DNA of 64,000 nt from Diadophis punctatus similis (GCA_023053685.1 JALIGW010000005.1:47271242-47335241); one strand, 5' to 3'. Counted from the stretch's first letter, positions 1 to 12,630 are shown. Notes: a model not told the origin generated them from the sequence alone. Translations and numbers: made by a program.

Positions 1-480
1 TGTGTCTAGAGTGGATAGGTGTCCTCTTGCCATTTTCTTGCATTCCTAATCTGCATTTCACACGGTTGGGTTTTTTTTTAATAGCCTGGACTGTCAAAAA
101 TGCAAATATTTTACATTTACATACAGTTCTCATAATTCCCAACTCCACCTAGCCCTTGATTAACAACTGTCCTGTTTAGTGACTGTTTGAAGTTACAATG
201 GCTCTAAAAAGGTGCCACTGGTCCTTTAAAAAGTTACAACTGGTCCTTACACTTACAATTGTCACAGCATCCAGCAGTGATGTGATCAGCGTTTATATGT
301 CTCACAGCCAGTTTCTGACATGCAGTCAATGGAGAAACTAGCAGTAGAATCACAAGGTGAGGCCATGTGATGTCTCACAATGAATGTCACTTAGCAATGG
401 AGTTGCCAGTCTCAATTGTGATTGTTATGCTAGGATTACCTGTAGTTTGTCAAAGAATCATTCTCAGAACTTCTGAGACA
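1..480. repeat. Fragment of a TIR DNA-transposon-like interspersed repeat
   Basis: The stretch shares phrases such as 'AACTGGTCCT..A..TTACAATT' and 'GTGATGTGATC' with the better preserved copy at 38690-39145, so it looks like a diverged, truncated member of the same family. I see no coding potential. From about 480 to 1150 I recognise nothing beyond AT-rich single-copy-like sequence. Confidence 0.45.
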
Positions 481-1544
481 AAGAAATGGTTGTTCCTCAA
501 TTCTAAAAGCTGTCTGGCTGAGTGAAGGTTTCCCTAATCCTAGTCTAATCCCTTATGGAAATTCAATATGTGATTCCACAGTTGTTATTGCACCATTCCC
601 ATCAGCCCTACAATGGTGAGAATCGATGGGATTTGCAGTTTTGCTGGGCTACTTGCTACTGACTCCTGCTTCAAAGGATAGCCAACCATGACCTCCATTT
701 GCCCACCACTGATACAACTAGTAATCCAGGATTATGTTGCTCTTCAAAACATGTGAATTTTCCATATTTACTAATTTAGTCTGTATTTTGACTTTCCCTG
801 TGACTAACACATTTGTAAAACATTTGCATTAAAAATTGCAACCAGTCCATTTTAGAAGACATTCTACTATATATCCTCTTAATGCCAGGATTGTAATGGC
901 ATCTCTGTTGGGCAGGTTACTGGGAAACCTTTGCTGATTTCTCCAGCAGCCACTTTACATGTACACAAACTATTGGTAATGATGATTAATAGTATTGTCA
1001 GAATGGCCTCACTTAAGAATTACTTGACCTGTTGACTTTACCCTGTCTGTTCATTTCTTTCCTATCTTTTGACTTTACCCTGTCTGCTGATTTTACCGAT
1101 TGCTGTCACACATTAACACTTTGACTACTGCTGCCGCTGCAATATTCTCTCTCATGGTGGATATAGCATCTAAGAACGGGTTAACTCCGTCTGCTCTCTG
1201 ATTGGACTGAGTCTGTCAAAGCTGTTCAAGTCCCGCCCCTGTTACTATCCTTGACAGCTTTTTCACTCAGTCGCTCAGTGAGGACGGTTGCGCCAACCAT
1301 TCCTCATGTGGAAACTGTGTGATTCCTGGTTGCTATTTCAACTGTGCAGCTTCTCTCAATATTTTCCATGTACTGTGAGTGTGACTTTAATTGTTAACAT
1401 CAGAAGTCTCCTGGCTGTATTGATTCGGGACTTTGCTTAATGGCTTGAGCTTCGGCTCCAGCTACCTCAGGCAGTTTTACATTTTTGCCTGTCAGTGGGA
1501 ACCGTAATCATCGCAATTGGCTCATTGCTTTAAAGCAAGGACTG

Positions 1545-1980
1545 GTAAACGGATTGCTTGCTTGTTGTCCCGGACAGGGGCTCCGGCCCATTGAATTCTG
1601 CCACTGCAAAAATCAGCAGTTGCGGCAGTAATTTGATTGACACAGAAGCCATTTTTTTGAAAGCGTCGGGAGACCAAAGAGGATTGCCGAGCATTTCTAC
1701 TTGCTCATAGACCATCAGAATAGCTGACTGAATGCTTTCCGCTGTCCCAGGAGTGATACTTAACTCTCCGGCCTGTCCTGTCAGCCGCCTGGGCTGTCAG
1801 CCCTTTGAATCCGCCGCCGCGAAAATCAGCAGTTATGGTTGCCATTTTATTGATGCAAGGGGTCATTTTAAAAATACCGGAAGGCCGAAGAGGATTGTTG
1901 AACATTTCGGCTTGCTCATAGAACACCCGAGTAACTGACCAAACACTTTCAGCTGCCTCGGGAGTGATACTTACCACCCT
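1545..1980 (+). repeat. Tandem duplication inside DIRS copy 1
   Basis: Two related units lie in tandem at about 1560-1760 and 1775-1980. Each runs from 'CTGTCC..GG' through 'AAAATCAGCAGTT' and 'GAAGAGGATTG..GA(A/G)CATTTC' to 'GGGAGTGATACTTA'. No long ORF is kept in either unit. This is probably the 5' leader or Gag-proximal region of the element. Confidence 0.6.
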
Positions 1981-2031
1981 CGTTACCCGTGGGGTCCATT
2001 GCCGACAGGGAGTGGGCGGTAGAAGTGCCAC

Positions 2032-2990
2032 TTGTCTCCATCTACCAGATTTCTCCATTTGGGAGCCATAATTGATTGGGGCCAGGGTATGGTATATCTC
2101 TCCCCAGACCGGCAGGCTAGTATTAAGGAAATGGTATTCACCATTAGGAGGGACCGATCGGCGCCTTTAGCAGTCTTAGCCAGACTCCTAGGCAAAATGG
2201 TGTCCACATTTGCCATTGTTCCCTGGGCCCGTGTTCATTCCCGAGACCTCGAATGGTTTCTCTTGCCATTTCAGAGGTCCGGCAGGGACACATCTCCGAT
2301 CAGGGTCCATCTACCACCGAATGTCATCTCATCCCTAGCATGGTGGCGATCCTAAGCACTCTCCACAGGCAGCCTGTTTCGGGAGCCCAAGAGATTGGTC
2401 CTTACGACGGACACCAGCTTGATGGGCTGGGGTGCCCACATATAGTCCCAAATGGTCCAAGGTCAGTGGAACAATCGGGACCGTGAGCGCAGTATAAATT
2501 GGCTGGAGCTTCGGACCATACACCTAGCCATTTCCGCCAAGTGGTTGCCGGACACCACATATTGATCATGACGGACAACATTTCTGCCAAGGCTCACTTG
2601 AACCGCCAGGTTGGCACTCGGTCCAAGTCACTGATGGAGAAGGCGCATCAACTGTCTCTATGGGGAGAACGCCACCTTCTCTCCCTTCGGGCGGACCATA
2701 TTTTGGGTGTGGCCAATGTGCAGGTAGACTGGCTCAGCCGAACCTCTGTGGACCATGCCGAGTGGCGCCTGCACCAGGCCTTATTCCGGGAGATGACGGA
2801 CATCTTTGGTCTCCCGGAAGTGGACCTTTTTGCTACACTGAGCAACACCCAGTTCAGCAGGTATGTCACCAGGTTTGCGACACCGGGAGCAGTGGGGACC
2901 AATGCCCTTTGGATCCCATGTCCAAAGGCCTACTTTACGCCTTTCCACTGCTTCCACTCATACCTCGTGTAATACGAAAGATCTTGGAGG
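2032..2990 (+). pseudogene. DIRS reverse transcriptase C-terminus and RNase H, frameshifted
   Basis: One frame (2032-2355) reads as the RT thumb region, with 'FLHLGAIIDWGQGMVYLSPD' followed by an LLGKMVST..IVPWARVHSRDL block usual for vertebrate DIRS polymerases. After a frame change near 2340 a second frame (about 2499-2972) reads as RNase H, with 'ILIMTDNISAKAHLNRQ' and then 'HILGVANVQVDWLSRTSVD' before 'FGLPEVDLFAT'. A further shift near 2880 moves the tail into another frame ('LLYAFPLLPLIPRVIRKIL'). The catalytic palm is absent from the element, so the pseudogene cannot be active. The identification is firm at domain level. Confidence 0.8.
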
Positions 2991-3149
2991 AGAGGGTGGA
3001 AGTCATCTTTGTCGCACAGTACTGGCCTCGCAGGCTGTGGTTTGCCAACCTGCTGAGCCTTTAAGTGTCTCCGCCCTGGAGGTTCCCTCAGAGCAAAGTA
3101 TCCCTCAACCAGGGGTCATTGATCCATCCAGACCCTCAGTGGTTCAAAC

Positions 3150-4200
3150 TGACCGCCTGGCACTTCAGCGGGTCACTCTGAGGGAGGACAATCTATCCTC
3201 CAGGTTCATCAAAACAATACAGGCCTCATGGAGACCATCCACTACCCGCATATACGATGCCACCTGGAGGACCTTTTGCAGGTGATGTGCCAAGACGGGC
3301 ATTGTTCCATCACTAGCTTCAGTTACCAATGTCATCAAATTTCTTCAGGATGGTTTGGATGCGGAGTTTAGCCCTAACACACTAAGGTGACAGGTGGTGG
3401 CCTTGTCGTTGGTTTTGTCTTGAGGTCACAAGGACTCATTGACACTCCATCCCAACATCTGCCATTTTTTGCGGGGAGCATCTAACATTTCCCCTCTGGT
3501 CACACACTGCTACCCTACTTGGGATCTCCCGAAGGTTCTGAGTTCCCTGATGGAGTCTCTGTACAAACCACTTCCAGCTGCCAGTTTACGTCAGCTTACT
3601 TGTAAGGTGGCATTTTTGGTGGCCATTACATTGGCCAGGAGGGTGTCCGAACTAGCTGCTCTGTTGGTCAGGGCTGACTTGTGTGTGTTCCATATGGACA
3701 AGGTGGTCCTTAGGCTGGATCTGGCCTTCCTGCTGAAAGTGAATACGTGGTTCCATAGGGCGCAGGAGATAATTCTCCCTAACTTTTGCCCTCAGCCAGT
3801 TCACCCTTCCGAAAAACGCTGGCATACGCCTGATGTACGCCGAGCGCTACATATTTACGTTAAACGGCCAGCAGAGTTCCGCAAGTCGGAATCTCTTTTT
3901 CTCTCATTTCAACCATCATCGTTGGGCCGTAAGGTGATGCCGTCCACAGTGGGATGATGGATACGATCCAGCATAGCCAGAACATACGAACATCAGTTGC
4001 GGCAAGTGCCAGCTCGCATCACCGCTCATTCGATGAGGAGTGCCGCCATCACAGCTGCATGGGCAACTCAAGCTTCAGTGGAAGAAGTTTGCCGTGCGGC
4101 AACTTGGTTGTCTCCATCGTGCGACACTATAAGGTCGATGTTTGTGTCGGCCGAGGCATCGTTTGGCCGACGAGTGCTGCAACAGGTTCTTAAGGATTAG
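3150..4200 (+). pseudogene. DIRS tyrosine recombinase, broken
   Basis: The N-terminal and core parts are in one frame at 3439-3957, containing 'KVAFLVAITLARRVSELAAL', where the arginine of the ARR..E block is the expected first catalytic Arg. A stop at 3955-3957 (after STVG) ends this frame. The C-terminal box continues in another frame at about 3997-4200 with 'ITAHSMRSAAITAAWA', the H-x-x-R box, and 'ASFGRRVLQQV'. The catalytic tyrosine region (around 4125) appears only in a third frame. Function in intact relatives is integration of the circular DNA copy without target duplication. This copy is dead. Confidence 0.8.
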
Positions 4201-4605
4201 ATACTCAGCCACAGCCAGGACAACTTGTATATCCCGCCTGTCAGGACAGCCAGCTTTGGTATGTCCCGTTCCTGGATGCTATATCCACCATGAGGGAGAA
4301 GGGGCATTGGTCTTACCTGATATGCCTCTTCTCGGAAAGGTGGATATAGCATCCAGCCCCACCCAGTCTATTCGATGTTGAACTGTTGGCTTCGGATCTG
4401 GGGAGGAATGTGTTTTCATTGACTATGGCACGAGGGAGTCTGTTGCTTTGCTTTTTTGTCAAAAGCTGTCAAGGATAGTAACAAGGGCGGGACCTGAACA
4501 GCTGACAGACTCAGTCCAATCAGAGAGCAGACGGAGTTAACCTGTTCCTGGATGCTATATCTACCTTTCCGAGAAGAGGTAAGACCAACGCCTCTTTCCC
4601 ATCCA

Positions 4606-4844
4606 ATACAGAGAAAAAAAATTAATAATTTAATAAAAATGAGAACAGAATCTTAACAATCATAGAAATAGAAAAGAAAGGAAACTGATCCATTCTAATT
4701 GCTTGTACAATAGAAAATCTTGCAATTACAACTTTCCCGGCTGATGTTCAGGCTTTTCCTTAAGTGCTTCAGTTCTGAGGATTCTTAAAATCTCACTAAA
4801 GACTGTATCAAAAGAGATAAAGAAAGCAGTTGCATTTCCACATA
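4606..4844. other. No recognisable feature
   Basis: AT-rich sequence with an A-rich run at 4613-4640. I see no gene or clear repeat. Confidence 0.5.
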
Positions 4845-5115
4845 CAGGTAGTCCTCAACTTACAATTACAATTGACCCCAAATTTCCATTCTTAAGCAAG
4901 GCAGTTGTGAGTTTTGCCTCATTTTAAACCATTTTTTCTCCACAGTTAAGCAAATTACTGCAGTTGTTAAATGAATCATGTGGTCATTAAATGGATGTGG
5001 CTTCCCCCACTGACTTTGTGATTGACTGGAAAAGTTACAAATGGAGATCACAAGACTTCAGGAAAGCGCTATGACAAAATCATCATCAATTAATTGTATA
5101 AGTCAACTTATACAA
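4845..5115 (+). repeat. TIR DNA-transposon-like repeat (GGTAGTCCTCAACTTAC family)
   Basis: It begins ACAGGTAGTCCTCAACTTAC and continues with 'AATTGACCCCAAATTTC' and 'GCAAGGCAGTTGTGAG', a common squamate interspersed repeat. The same motif closes the copy at 21463-21797 in inverted orientation, showing that the family has terminal inverted repeats. Here the right end is degraded near 5100. From 5116 to 6400 I see only AT-rich sequence, apart from a small local repeat at 5712-5762 (GGAGATGCCTC.CA.CTCCACAAT, twice). Confidence 0.6.
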
Positions 5116-6499
5116 TTTACATCCTGTGATAATTTTAATTCCATCAAACACCACCACTTACCTATTTCAGGTCCTTGAGAAGAGCTCAGTAGGTGGATAA
5201 AAATACCAAATCCAGTCTAAACATCTGGCTGAATGTGTGACCAACCATAATATAATCATAATAAACATAAATAAAATGTAACAAAACCAAATAAAATATA
5301 AGTAACAGAAAAATAAATTAGAAGTGGCAATGACAAATTATTTCAATATTTTTTGGAAAAGTTCTGCATAAGCAGCTTATGGAACCTCAAAAGGAATGTA
5401 GCAAATATTAATTCTAATGGAAAGTATTTCTCAGCAGCTGAGAAACAATACACCTGGCCTCACTTGCCCTTATTTCTCAAGACTCTAATATGGTTAAAAG
5501 CTTCTCCTTCCAAGAATAAGCTATTGGGCCAGATGAGTTAGTAGAAGAGTTAATACGTTAATACCAACATTTTAAATTGAATTGGAAATATTTTGGTAAT
5601 GTGGAGGGACTGAAACACAGGAATAATCTAATATTCACCAGTACTTGAAATGGTTCCCAAAAATTCATTTTCCTTAGCACCAAGTACTTGAATGCCTACA
5701 TGCCTACATATGGAGATGCCTCTCACCTCCACAATGTGGAGATGCCTCCCATCTCCACAATCATTTCCAAAAAGGGAAAGCTGTACAATAGTTATCAAAT
5801 ATGGCTAGATTGGACACAACACAGTCTGTTTCAAGATTGCAAGCATCACCCTTGTCATAAAGAGGCACTGATAATTTCCTGAACCCAACTAACCACACCT
5901 TCCTTCTATGCCCTAAAGGAGATAAGAAGAGCAGGGATCAAGCACAGGTGAACTTCCAGTCATACTGACTGCCTTAGAAAGTTCCATTTTAAAACTTTCA
6001 TTTGCTATACTGTATAAATTTGGCAGTGTGTATTTAAATCAAATTTGCAACAAACAAAGGCGTGAGGCAAATGTTTCCCGATTTACCACTACAGTATATT
6101 TTATATCCTTCCTTCAAATCGGCCAAATACAAACGTTGAGTTCTCCCGACATCATTCATGATTTCGTCCTACAGCGGCAGCACGAACATGAGAGACCAGG
6201 AAGCTCAGTACCTGTATTTTTAATCTTCGTTTAGCTTCGGAAGTTAAATTACTAAAGCCAGTAGCCAATATGGATCTGCATAATAAATTGCATTTAGATT
6301 ATCAGGGGTCCTGAGAACATGACCATGCAACGTTGGCGAGGCTAATAACAGTGGCAACAATACTGTAATTCTATCAATTGGGCAGTGCCTGAGCAGTGGA
6401 CACGCTGGCGTTTAATTTGCAAAGCAAATTATATATATATAGTATTTCCACGCAGCTTCCTCCTTTTGCTTTCCTTCAGCCTCTGCCACTGTAGCTACT

Positions 6500-7330
6500 T
6501 CAACAGGTCTACTGTGTCACCACCAGCAGCCGCCGCCGCCGCTTTCTTCCAGCGCCCGTGACCCTAAGCAAAAAGTGACCGAGAGTAACCCTTGCGCTGT
6601 TTTCTCCCGCGCGCGTGCTTCCCCCACCTCTCACCGAACACAACCGTTTTAGAACGTAATAGAGCCAGCCCCTCGCGCGCCACCCTGGGCGAACCAATGA
6701 GGATTCGCTGTCGCGGCATACGTAATGAGGATGGTCCGCGGCGGCGATTGTGAGGTACGCCAGCTCGAGGCGGAAGGAGGGGGAGGGGGAGGCTCATCAC
6801 GGAGACTTGGGCCTTGTTCATTGGCTCGGCGGGGCTGGTCCGCCCAAGGCTGGAGTTAACGCGTCGCCCGCAGAGGGGGCTCCCGGCACACACGAGGAGC
6901 GTCGCTTTACCAGCTTCCCCTCTGGCTGCAGTGGTGAGTTCGGCAGAGCCGACGGGAGTCGGGAAAGGGGACGGAGTGTTTGTGGAGGGAAGAGCGGATG
7001 GGTTTGGAGGACGAGGGCCCCGTTTAGGATCGTATTGGGAGCCTCCCAGGCTGTGGCAGAGGAAGGAAGGAAGGAAGGCAGTCCTTTCTTAAGAGGAAGG
7101 GGATCAGGGCCGACCCAGCACGGGCTTGAGGAAGACACCCGGAGGCGAAAGGCTTTGGAGCTCAGCATCAGACCCGAGAGGCCTGCTGCATAGTTCCAGA
7201 ATTTATTAATAGGGTTAATCCTGCACGATATTATACCAAGATACTCGTATGCAATTCGTCTTCCCGCTTCCACAGTAACCTGGGTTAGGCCGGTAAAGGC
7301 TGCAACTCGCTGTAACCTTACCGGCAAGTA
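6500..7330 (+). promoter_or_regulatory. ACSL3: CpG-rich promoter region, probable main ACSL3 promoter
   Basis: This is the first strongly GC- and CpG-rich stretch in the window, against an AT-rich background. It holds an AACCAATGAGG CCAAT-type box near 6692, an inverted copy (CATTGGCTCGG) near 6820, GC boxes, and a consensus splice donor at 6934. There is no long conserved ORF in it. A (GGAA)n run lies at about 7059-7080. The ACSL3 coding exons follow on the same strand and no other gene candidate lies nearby, so I assign it to ACSL3. A divergent transcript cannot be excluded. Confidence 0.7.
6840..6933 (+). other. ACSL3: Candidate non-coding first exon of ACSL3
   Basis: The exon end is defined by CTGCAGTG|GTGAGT, a near-perfect donor with cleavage after 6933. 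The start is only a guess, placed downstream of the inverted CCAAT box near 6820, because no TATA box is present in this CpG-rich block. Mammalian ACSL3 also has non-coding leader exons far upstream of the coding start. RNA data would fix the transcription start. Confidence 0.45.
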
Positions 7331-9255
7331 AGTCGTCTACGCGGTGGGGCGAGCTCGTTTTTGAATAAATGTTTCTGGCTTCCTTGTGTATCCACTTCTT
7401 ACCTTGTCGTAACCTGCCTCAAGAATGTTCATGGGTTGCATATGATAAATGGTACTTCTTGCCACATGTGCAAATTTTAAGCATTATTCACTCACGATGA
7501 TGCTTTCTTGAGTTGATCCTTGAAGTGTCATCCTGTGCATATTGATTCAAAGCAAGCTCCATTATATCTGCTAGACTTTCCTTGGTAGTAGTAGAAAGTA
7601 GGCTTAAGGTCGCACTGCCAATTACCTAAAACGATTTCACATTTTTATGCATGTTGATTAAAGAATTCTGTAATCTTTAACTCTTTGCATTCATATGTGA
7701 TTGTTCGTTCCTATTTATATTAGCAATTCTGAATATAGAAGTAGGACTTGCTCTATTCATCCAAAAAGCATATGAGCATTTATGCACTTGTGCCAGTTCT
7801 ATTCTTACTACCACTACTGCAAACTAGCATCACTGATATGAGCACACGTGTTTCTATAAATGGGATTACATGACCAGAATCCAGAACTGCTTTAGAGTAG
7901 TTAGGAGAAACTGTTAAATCAATTTATGATACAATATGATAGTAAATTGTATCACTGCAGTAGGTATATAAAATATTTCAGAAGAATAAGAACTTTTTTT
8001 TTACTTTGCTTTTTACTTTGCTATTTTTTTTACTTCTAGACTACTTTTGCTGTGTACAGGTAGTGTATGAGTATGTTAAATTGCCTTTCATGTATAAGAG
8101 AGCAACTTTCACCTACTTCTCTAATCCTTACTTATCTAAAGCTCTATGCATTTTCATTAATAGAAATTGTGATAGCATCTGGAATATGGTCCAGTAATCT
8201 TTAATATGTTTGGTGAATTTATGGAAAGTTGAAATTAAGCTTACTTGGGACTTTATTTTTACCACAAAATTCAACTTTGAGACTCCAGTACATTTTTACT
8301 GCCAAAAAATAGAAATAGAGGGTCATATTAATTATTTTTTGCTGTGGCTAGTTGTAAACCTATTCATAAAATCAATATTAACTTATGACTGGGGAACTGT
8401 GTGGTCATCGCATTGGTTTTTTAATGCCTCTATGATTTTACACAAAGAGGCTTCTAGGGAAAAAATAGTGGATAATTTTCTCTGTCAGTGTAATAAAGCC
8501 AATAGTATGCTGAAAATACTGATAGTATTTTTGGAAATATTTAATTAATCACATACAACTTTCAGCAGCAGCTACCAAGGTATAAAGAATTTTCCAAATA
8601 TCCTCTTGGTTAGATGATTCTAATCATCTTGCAATTACTTGTCAGACAAGTTTCTTTAAAAAGTTTACCATCAATTTTGGATCATTGATCTGTAGATTCT
8701 TTACATCAGGAATATGCAACATATGGCCAGCAGAGCCTTACTTTTTTCAGAATTGTACAACAACATACACATTTGATCTGTATCATCAGTGCCAATCTAT
8801 AGATATGTTGCATTTACAGCATGATGTTTAGCTTCATTTGAGTTCTTCATGGCCATGTTAGCATTCTGATGAAGAAATCTTCAGCATTAAGATATATAAA
8901 ACCTGACGCTCTGTTCCTGAATTGCTGCATTATTTTCAGAGTTTCAGATTCATGTCATCTAAATTCAAAATGAACCTTTTGGATCACTTTGCTATAAATG
9001 AGATATTTTAATCAGAAAGTATGCACTAATGTTTGCTTAGAATTTAGCTGCATCTCTTTTATATTAGCATGTATCTTATGCTCAAGAAATAATTCTGGTG
9101 AATCTACATACAAATAAGTAATTGCTGTTTGTGATCTCAAATGAGTCTTTTAATATCCACATCAGAAGTTTTGAAGGCATGGTTTTTACAGCCCAGTTCT
9201 CTTAATTTTTCATTTGATTAGGATTTTCCTTACTGATTTTTTTTCTTGATGTATT
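7331..9255. other. Intron-like sequence, no recognisable feature
   Basis: AT-rich sequence without a supportable exon, RNA gene or clear repeat; the open frames in it are short and uninformative. Confidence 0.5.
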
Positions 9256-9263
9256 ATCTAACT

Positions 9264-9439
9264 CAGGGGTCCCCAACCCCCAGTCTGTGAACCGGCATGT
9301 CAGGAACCGGGTTGCACAAATAAGCAAAGCCCCATCTCCACTATGCAGGCAGCATGGAAAATCATGTCTCCTCCTGGTCGCAAGAAAAACCTTTCTCCAT
9401 GGAACCGGTCCCTGGTGCCTCAAAGATTGGATGCCACTG
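9264..9439 (+). mobile_element. Non-autonomous hAT (Charlie-like) MITE with 8-bp TSD
   Basis: The 176-bp element starts CAGGGGTCCCCAACCCCC and ends TTGGATGCCACTG, degenerate inverted ends of hAT type. It is flanked by a perfect 8-bp target duplication ATCTAACT (9256-9263 and 9440-9447), the size expected for hAT. The interior has the 'GAACCGG..CCTGGTGCC' phrase usual for Charlie-derived MITEs. Confidence 0.9.
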
Positions 9440-9639
9440 ATCTAACTATTCACTTTTTAAAATGCTATTTATATTAAGGAAATTGATTTTTACTTTTTAA
9501 AAATGCTTATTTTTAAGATAACCAAGAAGATTCAAAAATATATTTTTAAAAAATCTTCCAAAATTTATACTATCAGTACACAGATTCTTTTACTGGATGG
9601 CCATAATAAAAGCAAAAAAGGAATGATGTAAATCTACCT

Positions 9640-9975
9640 CATCCAGCTGCTCTATATGCAAAAAGAGTTAACAGTTGTAATTCCTAGACTGGGGGCCTTG
9701 CAGACAATCACCCTATCACTTTCCATATGGGCTGCTGCAATATGTTTTACATGGGGCTGCTGATGAAGACCACTTAGAAATTTGTTGGTCCAGAATGTGG
9801 GACATGATGGGGCATACCATGTTATGCCCATATGAAGCCTCTGCTCCATGACCTGTACTAGTTGCCTTCTAGTATCCAGATACAATTCAAAGTGTTGTTT
9901 ACCACCCATAAAGACCTTCGTGGCATAGACCTGACTATCTGAAGAACCATCTCTGATGGCTTTTGCCCCATTCTG
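9640..9975 (-). repeat. LINE (L2/CR1-like) fragment
   Basis: Phrases such as 'ACCCATAAAGACCTTCGTGGCAT' and 'CCATCTCTGATGGCTTTTGCCCCATTCTGGA' match a squamate LINE-derived repeat known from memory. The family assignment and orientation are uncertain. Confidence 0.35.
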
Positions 9976-10369
9976 GACAATTATACAGAATAAGAAAGCT
10001 CATATTTAATAAATACTCAGGTTATCACTATGACTTTTCTACATTTAAGTAAATAAGATATAAATGTAGGTAATAAGTATTAGAGCTCTTTAAAACTACA
10101 CATTTAATCCTAATAGTATAATGATAGTACTACACTATATATTTTGAGTTTTCTAAAGCAAGAAATTAAACAGTATTATGAGAAAATTGATAATTATCCT
10201 AGTTATAAGAGATACACATTGCAAACAGCTGTTTTATTATATGAATTCATATCAGAAATAATAGACTAGGTAAACTACCATACATACATGTTTATAAGCT
10301 CATCAGTGTATAAACCAACCCTTTTTGCCCAAGATATTGTGAAAAAAGTATTATTCACAGATAAGCTGA

Positions 10370-10655
10370 TTCTTAAGGTTTTTGTATCCTTTAGTATTCA
10401 CTATTGAGTTATCCATGGATAATTCATGGGTTTCCATTTTTCAAGTATTTTGGTTAAAAATTTGAGTGCCAGTTTATCCTCAGTTGGGCATATCCACAAG
10501 TATATACAAGTTATATAGGTACTTTTAAAAAGTATCAATGTATATACTTGTGGATAACCCTATCTATGTATAAGGAAATAAATTTAACAAGTCGAACCTA
10601 ATTTTGGCACCTAAAATTCTTGTTTTATTTGCAAGTATATACAGTATGGTAAGTT
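10370..10655. repeat. TIR/MITE-like repeat with internal palindrome
   Basis: It contains an inverted repeat CCACAAGTATATAC ... GTATATACTTGTGG (about 10493-10555) and ends near GCAAGTATATACAGTAT. A related copy lies at 16980-17340 with 'GTATATACTCGTGAATAAGG', so this appears to be a MITE family with 'tatatactcg.gtataag' ends. Confidence 0.5.
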
Positions 10656-10753
10656 TATCCTCTAGTAGTTTTAAATTACAAAATCCATTCTACTCAGCCA
10701 GCAGTTGTGGACATGCTAGTTGTCAGCAATGGTAGTTAAATGTATTTCAACTA

Positions 10754-11212
10754 CCGTATTTTTCGGAGTATAAGATGCACCTTAGTTTTTGGGGAGGAAA
10801 ATAGGGGAAAACAATCTGCCTACCAGGTATTCATCTGGCTAGCATCCTGGTCAGCTTCAGCACATTATTTTATCCCCTGATTAGGACTTAAAAAAACCTT
10901 CTGGGAGAATAACAATGAAAGAGCCTGCAAGCCGGTAAGAGCTGGGAAGATAGTTAGCACCTAGTTAGGACTAGAAAAAAACTTACTCAGAGTAAGTAGA
11001 GCAATGAAAAAAATTCTGCAAAAACTTAGGGCTGGAAAAACATTTTTTGGAGAGAGTAACAATGAAAAAGCCTGCAAGGTAAGAGCTGGGAAGATCTGTT
11101 AGCACCTAGTTAGGGCTGGAAAAAAAAGCTGCATTCGAAGTATAAGACGCACCCAAATTTTCAGCCACTTTTAGGGAGGAAAAAGGTGCGTCTTATACTC
11201 CAAAAAATACGG
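10754..11212 (+). mobile_element. TA-flanked TIR element, short copy (459 bp)
   Basis: It begins CCGTATTTTTCGGAGTATA and ends with the inverted sequence TATACTCCAAAAAATACGG, and is flanked by TA on both sides, as for Tc1/mariner-type insertions. The interior is made of degenerate direct repeats (units around 10885-10975, 10976-11035 and 11036-11125, sharing 'AACAATGAAA.AGCCTGCAAG' and 'GTAAGAGCTGGGAAGAT'). No transposase is present, so the element is non-autonomous. Confidence 0.8.
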
Positions 11213-11219
11213 TATATCT

Positions 11220-12375
11220 TTTTCAGACAGGCAAACACTGGGCCCAAACATTATATAACAAACCAGCAGTGGTTGGATTTGTGTAACATATAACATTAAA
11301 ACAAAGCCCATGATGCATTGGGGGTACATGTAAACCTAGTCTCATACTCTTGTGGTGTATAACTGATATACTGGTATATTTCTACTAGTAAAAGCATGTA
11401 GGGACTTTCTGGTTTGAAAACATGCATGCCTCTAAGAAATTATAATTCTTTGTCCCAGACTATAGTCCTCTATGTGCTCTTTTTCAATAGTATTTGTCCT
11501 TCAGTTGGGTTTAGCATGGAAATACATACTGTTGGAAGAACTCAATGAATGCATTGGAATTTCTTCCAAATGCTTTCTGAATTGGATTAATTGTTTATAA
11601 CAATGTTTTCAACTTTATGTCTATGAAAACACTAAACATCAACTTGTCCATGCAGGAATACCTGTGTAGATCAGTGGATTCTGTGAAGTACTTATTGGTG
11701 ATCCTCAATAACATACTATTTAAAGCATGCAGAAACAGTGTATGTGAGGCACACTTTGCTAATCAGTGGCCAAAGTAATAATTACAAATGACTGTTTGAG
11801 GTATACATTCTCCAAACAGAAAGAAGTCCATTAGAGACAAAAGAATCACCAGTCTCAATTTTGGTATACTGAGATAAAATGATTGAATTACTCAGCAGAT
11901 GTTTTTTGGGCTTTGGGATTGGAGCCTACGAAAGATTTAGAGACAAAATAAAATAAGATTTTGTTCTAGTTAGATTTATGTGTTACTTAGATGTGTCATT
12001 AAAAATATTTAAAATGTTGGAATGTTTATTTGGAACATAGACTACTTAGGCGTGGTATTCATGGACAAGCTGAAGACAAGCTGCTTCCCTTCACCAGCAG
12101 TAAGAAAATTTGTTTGAAGTATTTTCCACTTTTATAGAATTAACACCTCATATTGATAGGTACTCCAAATATTAAATGTTACAAACTTGAATTACTTTTT
12201 GTTGTATCCGCATCTCATGATACCTCTCCAAAAGCTGTCATTTCATTTGGTTAGTAGGAAGAATAATAACATTAATTTAGTGCTTACTCTATTCAGCCTT
12301 TAGCCTAATTCAGTCTAAGAATTGCCCCTTTCAAGAATGGGCAATCTAAATTCTTAATGACCATATTTCAAGTCC
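11220..12375. other. Intron-like sequence, no recognisable feature
   Basis: AT-rich sequence; no supportable gene or repeat seen. Confidence 0.5.
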
Positions 12376-12379
12376 CATG

Positions 12380-12630
12380 ATGGGACTGAAGTGGTGCAGC
12401 GGTTAGAGGCAGTACTGCAGGCCACTTTAGCTGACTGTGATCCGCAGGTCAGCGGTTCAAATCTCACCGGCTCAAGTTTGACTCAGCCTTCCATTCTTCT
12501 GAGGTAGGTAAAATGAGGACCCAGATTATTGGGGGCAATATAAATATACTTTGCGTACTGGTGTAAACCGCTTAGAGAGTGCTTGCACTGTGAGGCGGTA
12601 TATAAATCTCACAAATAAATAAATAAAATA
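12380..12630 (+). mobile_element. tRNA-derived SINE, snake/squamate type
   Basis: The head has an A box-like 'GTGGTGCAGCGGTTAGAGGC' and a B box-like 'GGTTCAAATCTC', the Pol III promoter elements of a tRNA-derived SINE. The body reads 'GTAAAATGAGGACCCAGATT' and 'GTAAACCGCTTAGAGAG', and the tail is (AAATA)n. Related copies are at 25487-25735 and, on the minus strand, 51058-51288. Confidence 0.85.

Larger units (their letters stand above)
1155..4605 (+). mobile_element. Degenerate DIRS-type (tyrosine recombinase) retrotransposon, copy 1
   Basis: The element is bounded by inverted repeats of about 110 bp: the left end at 1155-1265 is matched by the reverse complement of about 4455-4567, sharing the core CTGATTGGACTGAGTCTGTC. 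A third block near 4262-4365 repeats both outer ends back to back (GGATGCTATATCCACC ... GGTGGATATAGCATCC), which is the internal complementary region typical of DIRS elements and their circular-intermediate replication. The interior codes for the C-terminal part of a reverse transcriptase, an RNase H and a tyrosine recombinase, all frameshifted. The fingers and catalytic palm of the RT are missing and Gag is not recognisable, so this is an internally deleted, non-autonomous relic. At roughly 3.4 kb it is shorter than intact DIRS elements (about 5-6 kb). It lies upstream of the ACSL3 promoter, in the same orientation. Confidence 0.85.
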